A stretch of 64,000 bases of DNA from Trichomonas tenax (lineage: Eukaryota; Parabasalia; Trichomonadida; Trichomonadidae). Under the pieces are notes generated by a model. The model searched no databases, was not told the origin of the DNA, and was given only the letters and a program-made list of their open reading frames with translations. Made by a program: the position numbers and the translations under genes. The stretch's first letter is position 1. Every line of letters begins with the position of its first letter. Shown here piece by piece: positions 61,434-64,000 of this stretch. The stretch spans positions 62,001-126,000 of the forward strand of contig JALKBU010000009.1 in NCBI GenBank assembly GCA_023091735.1, given 5' to 3'.

Positions 61434-61940
61434 TTAGTAGAAATCTGTCTTAAAACAAAACAACTTAATAATTTGGATTAATTCTAACAAAAACGGGAGC
61501 ATGACACCGAAAAATGCACCGCAAATTATATAGTCTGAGCTTGCTGGCTGCATCACAGTATTAGCAACTAAACAAGTTCCAATGAAATGCAAACAACCTT
61601 CGATAAAACTTAACGAAGCGTTTGTTGATGTAAATCCAAAGACTAAGAAGATGAAAATTAGCGCTAAAAACACATCAGAAACAATAATCCAAATTTTGAT
61701 CTGCTTTTGAAGTGATTTGACGATCGAGCTTGTTATAAATAACTTCTGTATTTTCTGCTTGTACTCTCCATCCATGTAAGGATTGCGAATCGAGTTGTCT
61801 ATATTATTTGTGAAATATTTCGTGAACGGATTTGCTGATTGGTTTTTATTTTCGATGAAAAGGACCACGTTGAGCACTATATAAAGCGAGCAAAACGCGA
61901 ATATCCTAAAAGGGAAAATAACTTTGGCTGTTGAAATCAT
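61434..61940 (-). CDS. Four-span membrane protein, TMEM107-like
   Basis: 168 residues with four hydrophobic segments (about 8-28, 84-104, 110-130, 136-158) and a hydrophilic loop after the first. The third and fourth spans resemble TMEM107: 'SLSFIEGCLHFIGTCLVANT' where TMEM107 has 'SLISIGAHCSASVALS', then 'YIICGAFFGVMLPFLLELIQ' where it has '..YWYIFVFCSALPAVTEMA'. TMEM107 is a ciliary transition-zone protein, so a role at the flagellar base is suggested. Length (140 in human) and topology agree; sequence similarity is modest. Confidence 0.5.
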   Translation of the reverse strand: MISTAKVIFPFRIFAFCSLYIVLNVVLFIENKNQSANPFTKYFTNNIDNSIRNPYMDGEYKQKIQKLFITSSIVKSLQKQIKIWIIVSDVFLALIFIFLVFGFTSTNASLSFIEGCLHFIGTCLVANTVMQPASSDYIICGAFFGVMLPFLLELIQIIKLFCFKTDFY

Positions 61941-61986
61941 AATTTATAAATTCGTTTATATCGATGTCACGTTTATAATTATAACA

Positions 61987-62117
61987 ATTTACATGACAAA
62001 TCTGTCGTGTAAATTAAAAATTAATTCTGATATGTAAAGTTATTGATTGTGGCATGTAAAATTATGATTCTGTCGTGTAAATCAGATATGATTCTGAAAA
62101 AAATATTTTACATGACA
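61987..62117. promoter_or_regulatory. Six-copy TTTACATGACA / CTGTCGTGTAAAT array
   Basis: Reverse copies at 61987 and 62105 flank four forward ones at 62002, 62027, 62049 and 62070 (spacings 25, 22 and 21). This fills the divergent promoter between the TMEM107-like gene and the BspA gene. Confidence 0.6.
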
Positions 62118-62220
62118 GTAAAGATAGCAACTGGATATTTTTAATGATATGAATTCTATATCATATACAAATTCCAAATAACGATTTATCCATGTGAAAA
62201 TATGTCAGCGAAAAGACGAT

Positions 62221-62232
62221 AAAAGTGACAAA
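62221..62232 (+). promoter_or_regulatory. Start-proximal AAAAGTGACAAA motif of the BspA gene
   Basis: AAAAGTGACAAA ends three bases before the ATG at 62236; identical in sequence and distance to the motif at 35570 before the RRM gene. Confidence 0.45.
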
Positions 62233-62235
62233 CTT

Positions 62236-64000
62236 ATGTTTTATGCTTTCGCGATTTTATCTCTTTCTGCAGCGGATAAAACGCCTGTAGCGGAGAAAAT
62301 CCCGGCAGAAATTAAGATAAATAGTGCAACACTTTTTGCAAAATACGACGAGAAGTCACTGAATTTGAATATAATGAGAAAAGATGACGGTTCGTCCGCT
62401 CTTATCTCCGGAAACACTCTTATAATTAAATCTGCATCAGTTACATACGAGACAAAGTCTCTTAAAGTCACCGTAATCGGCGAATTTGCTTTCCAAGCTT
62501 CCAATATTAAAGAAGTTGAAGTCTCTGTCCCTCTCGAATCAGTCGGTGAAGGTGCATTCAAGGACTGTGCAAAGCTTACAACAGTTAACTTGGAAGCAGC
62601 CGCACTTACTGCAATTCCAGCCAAAGCGTTCCAGAACTGCTCTGCTCTTTCATCTGTTATCCTTCCAAGCTCAGTTCAGGCAATCGGAAACGCAGCCCTC
62701 GCTTGCTGCGCTCTCACAGAGATCAAATTCCCATCATCTTTAGTTACAATCAGCCACGACGCTTTTGAGTTCAACGCTTTCACAACAGTTGACTTCACAA
62801 AGTGCAAAGTCGAAAAGATCGGTTATCACGCATTCTTCAATTGCACAAAGCTTTCTTCGATCAAGTTCGGATCAACATTGAAAACAATCTCTGGCTCTGC
62901 TTTTGCCTTCACAGCAATCGACAAGCTCAAGATCGATGTTGGCGTCACAAGAATTATGAAGAGCGCTTTCGCTTCCTGCACATCTCTCGCATCAGCTGAT
63001 CTTTCTGCGACAAAGATCGAAGTTTTGGATGAGTTCGTTTTCACAAAGTGCACATCATTGTCTTTAATTAAGCTCCCAGAAACTGTCACAACGATTGGTT
63101 CCTGTGCACTTTCCGAAACAGATCTCGATGAGTTCATTGTTCCAGCGTCTGTTAGCAAGCTTGGACAGGCCATCTTCAGAAATTGTCCACGCCTCGCAAC
63201 AGTTGACTTAAGTAACAGCAAAGTTTCCAACGTTCCAGTTGCCATCTTTACAAAGTGCATTGCTCTTGCTAAGGTCGTCTTCCCGAAGGACTGCACATCA
63301 ATCGAGAAGCTCGCCTTCGCTTACTCCGGTATATCAACAATTGATCTTCCAGAGTCACTCACAGTCATTGGTGATGGCGCTTTCAGAAGCTGCTCATTCC
63401 TTGCCTCGATCGATCTCTCTTCCACAGCACTTAAGAAAGTCGGCGCCAGATCTTTCGAGGGATGCAACACACTTAACTCAGTCACATTCCCAGAGAAACT
63501 CCCAGACTTCGGTGATTACTGCTTCGCTGATACAGCCTTCACAAAGCTCTCCATTGGTAATGAGATGAAGCAGGCAGGCCGTGGTATTTATGCTAACTGC
63601 AAGAAGCTCGAAGAAGTGGATCTTTCTAACATCGAACTTGAAGTTGTTCCAACATCAATGTTCGAGAACTGCTCAGCCTTGAAGGAAGTTAAGTGGCCAG
63701 ATTTCCAGCTCGCTCTTGCAGAACGTTCCTTCTACGGCACAGCTATCACATCCCTTGATATGCCATCTACAATTTCGTACATCTCAGCTTCGACATTCCA
63801 GTGCTGCAGAAGCTTGACAAAGGTTTCTCTTTCTGATATCATGTTCGATGAAATTCCAATCTTCGCTTTCGCAAACTGCAGCCAGCTTTCGCAAGTTGAA
63901 TTCCCATCAGGTAGCGTTAGAATCATGAAGGGTGCATTCGCTGGTACAGCACTCAAGGACGTTACATTCACAAAGTCTTTCGCTTCTGTCGGTGAATACG
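62236..64000 (+). CDS. BspA-like leucine-rich-repeat surface protein, N-terminal part (3' end outside window)
   Basis: The frame runs open from ATG 62236 through the right edge (588 codons seen). It starts with a signal peptide (MFYAFAILSLSAA). A ~55-residue N-cap is followed by LRR_5/BspA repeats of ~23 residues, read in pairs: 'AFQNCSALSSVILPSSVQAI', 'AFRSCSFLASIDLSSTALKK', and so on, to the end. No membrane span has been reached, so the C terminus and tail lie beyond the window. It is paralogous to the gene at 1-1326. Surface exposure and a role in binding host cells, bacteria or matrix are inferred from the family. Confidence 0.92.
   Translation, partial: MFYAFAILSLSAADKTPVAEKIPAEIKINSATLFAKYDEKSLNLNIMRKDDGSSALISGNTLIIKSASVTYETKSLKVTVIGEFAFQASNIKEVEVSVPLESVGEGAFKDCAKLTTVNLEAAALTAIPAKAFQNCSALSSVILPSSVQAIGNAALACCALTEIKFPSSLVTISHDAFEFNAFTTVDFTKCKVEKIGYHAFFNCTKLSSIKFGSTLKTISGSAFAFTAIDKLKIDVGVTRIMKSAFASCTSLASADLSATKIEVLDEFVFTKCTSLSLIKLPETVTTIGSCALSETDLDEFIVPASVSKLGQAIFRNCPRLATVDLSNSKVSNVPVAIFTKCIALAKVVFPKDCTSIEKLAFAYSGISTIDLPESLTVIGDGAFRSCSFLASIDLSSTALKKVGARSFEGCNTLNSVTFPEKLPDFGDYCFADTAFTKLSIGNEMKQAGRGIYANCKKLEEVDLSNIELEVVPTSMFENCSALKEVKWPDFQLALAERSFYGTAITSLDMPSTISYISASTFQCCRSLTKVSLSDIMFDEIPIFAFANCSQLSQVEFPSGSVRIMKGAFAGTALKDVTFTKSFASVGEY

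Overview
The window looks like a nuclear contig of a trichomonad (Parabasalia; Trichomonas or Tritrichomonas type). Five things point there. All confident genes are intron-less. Intergenic DNA is very AT-rich and start codons sit close to the promoter. Several starts are preceded by sequences like the trichomonad initiator (TCAYTTTTCA just before ATG). BspA-like leucine-rich-repeat surface genes lie at both ends. The gene repertoire is that of a eukaryote with flagella and phagocytosis (Rabs, TMEM107-like, DM10, gp210, ribosomal proteins). Species is an inference; a ribosomal or protein database search would settle it. Many open frames begin at GTG or TTG; I moved those starts to the first in-frame ATG.

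Layout. 1-1326: 3' part of a BspA-like surface gene. 1621-2361: ATG-less beta-helix fragment. 2969-7390: gp210/NUP210 nuclear pore membrane protein, convergent with uS19 (7583-8017). 8538-9185: chromodomain-like protein. 9749-10822: TRAPPC13-like protein. 11131-11212: tRNA-Leu(CAA). 11460-13090: decayed, duplicated gene. 13402-14844: acidic LRR protein. 15049-15537: degenerate 89-bp tandem array leading into a DM10 gene (15538-16086). 16135-17097: winged-helix-like protein. 18516-19499: acyltransferase. 19500-21590: gene-poor, with a fold-back transposon. 21591-22574: isochorismatase-like gene broken by one TAG. 23161-25494: coiled-coil protein. 26032-26634: bromodomain protein. 26827-27951: GT8-like glycosyltransferase. 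28132-28638: unknown. 28974-29882: LRR protein. 30562-31173: Rab. 31933-33234: amino-acid transporter. 34192-35052: transposase relic. 35585-36244: RRM protein. 36521-37420: unknown helical protein. 38053-38894 and 41450-42640: surface-protein relics around a RasGAP-like gene (39225-41066). 43435-47085 and 47896-50856: two very long coiled-coil proteins in convergent order with an ankyrin pseudogene nearby. 51620-54320: gene desert. 54321-55006: long-TIR element carrying regulatory-looking repeats, then a Rab (55366-55947). 56179-57378: SNF1/CAMK-type kinase. 57913-58380: uS13. 59238-60707: MIR-less protein O-mannosyltransferase, divergent from an EAF-like elongation factor (60798-61136). 61434-61940: TMEM107-like protein. 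62236-64000: 5' part of a second BspA-like gene.

The genes are not a pathway cluster; they are a normal mix of housekeeping, traffic, cytoskeletal and chromatin genes between expanding and decaying surface-protein and transposon sequences. The most interesting unexplained signal is a recurrent element, TTGDCRTGTAAAT (reverse form ATTTACATGACAA). It occurs in short arrays with about 21-23 bp spacing in front of many genes, including inside a transposon. A second element, AAAAGTGNCAAA, lies within about 15 bases of at least five start codons.
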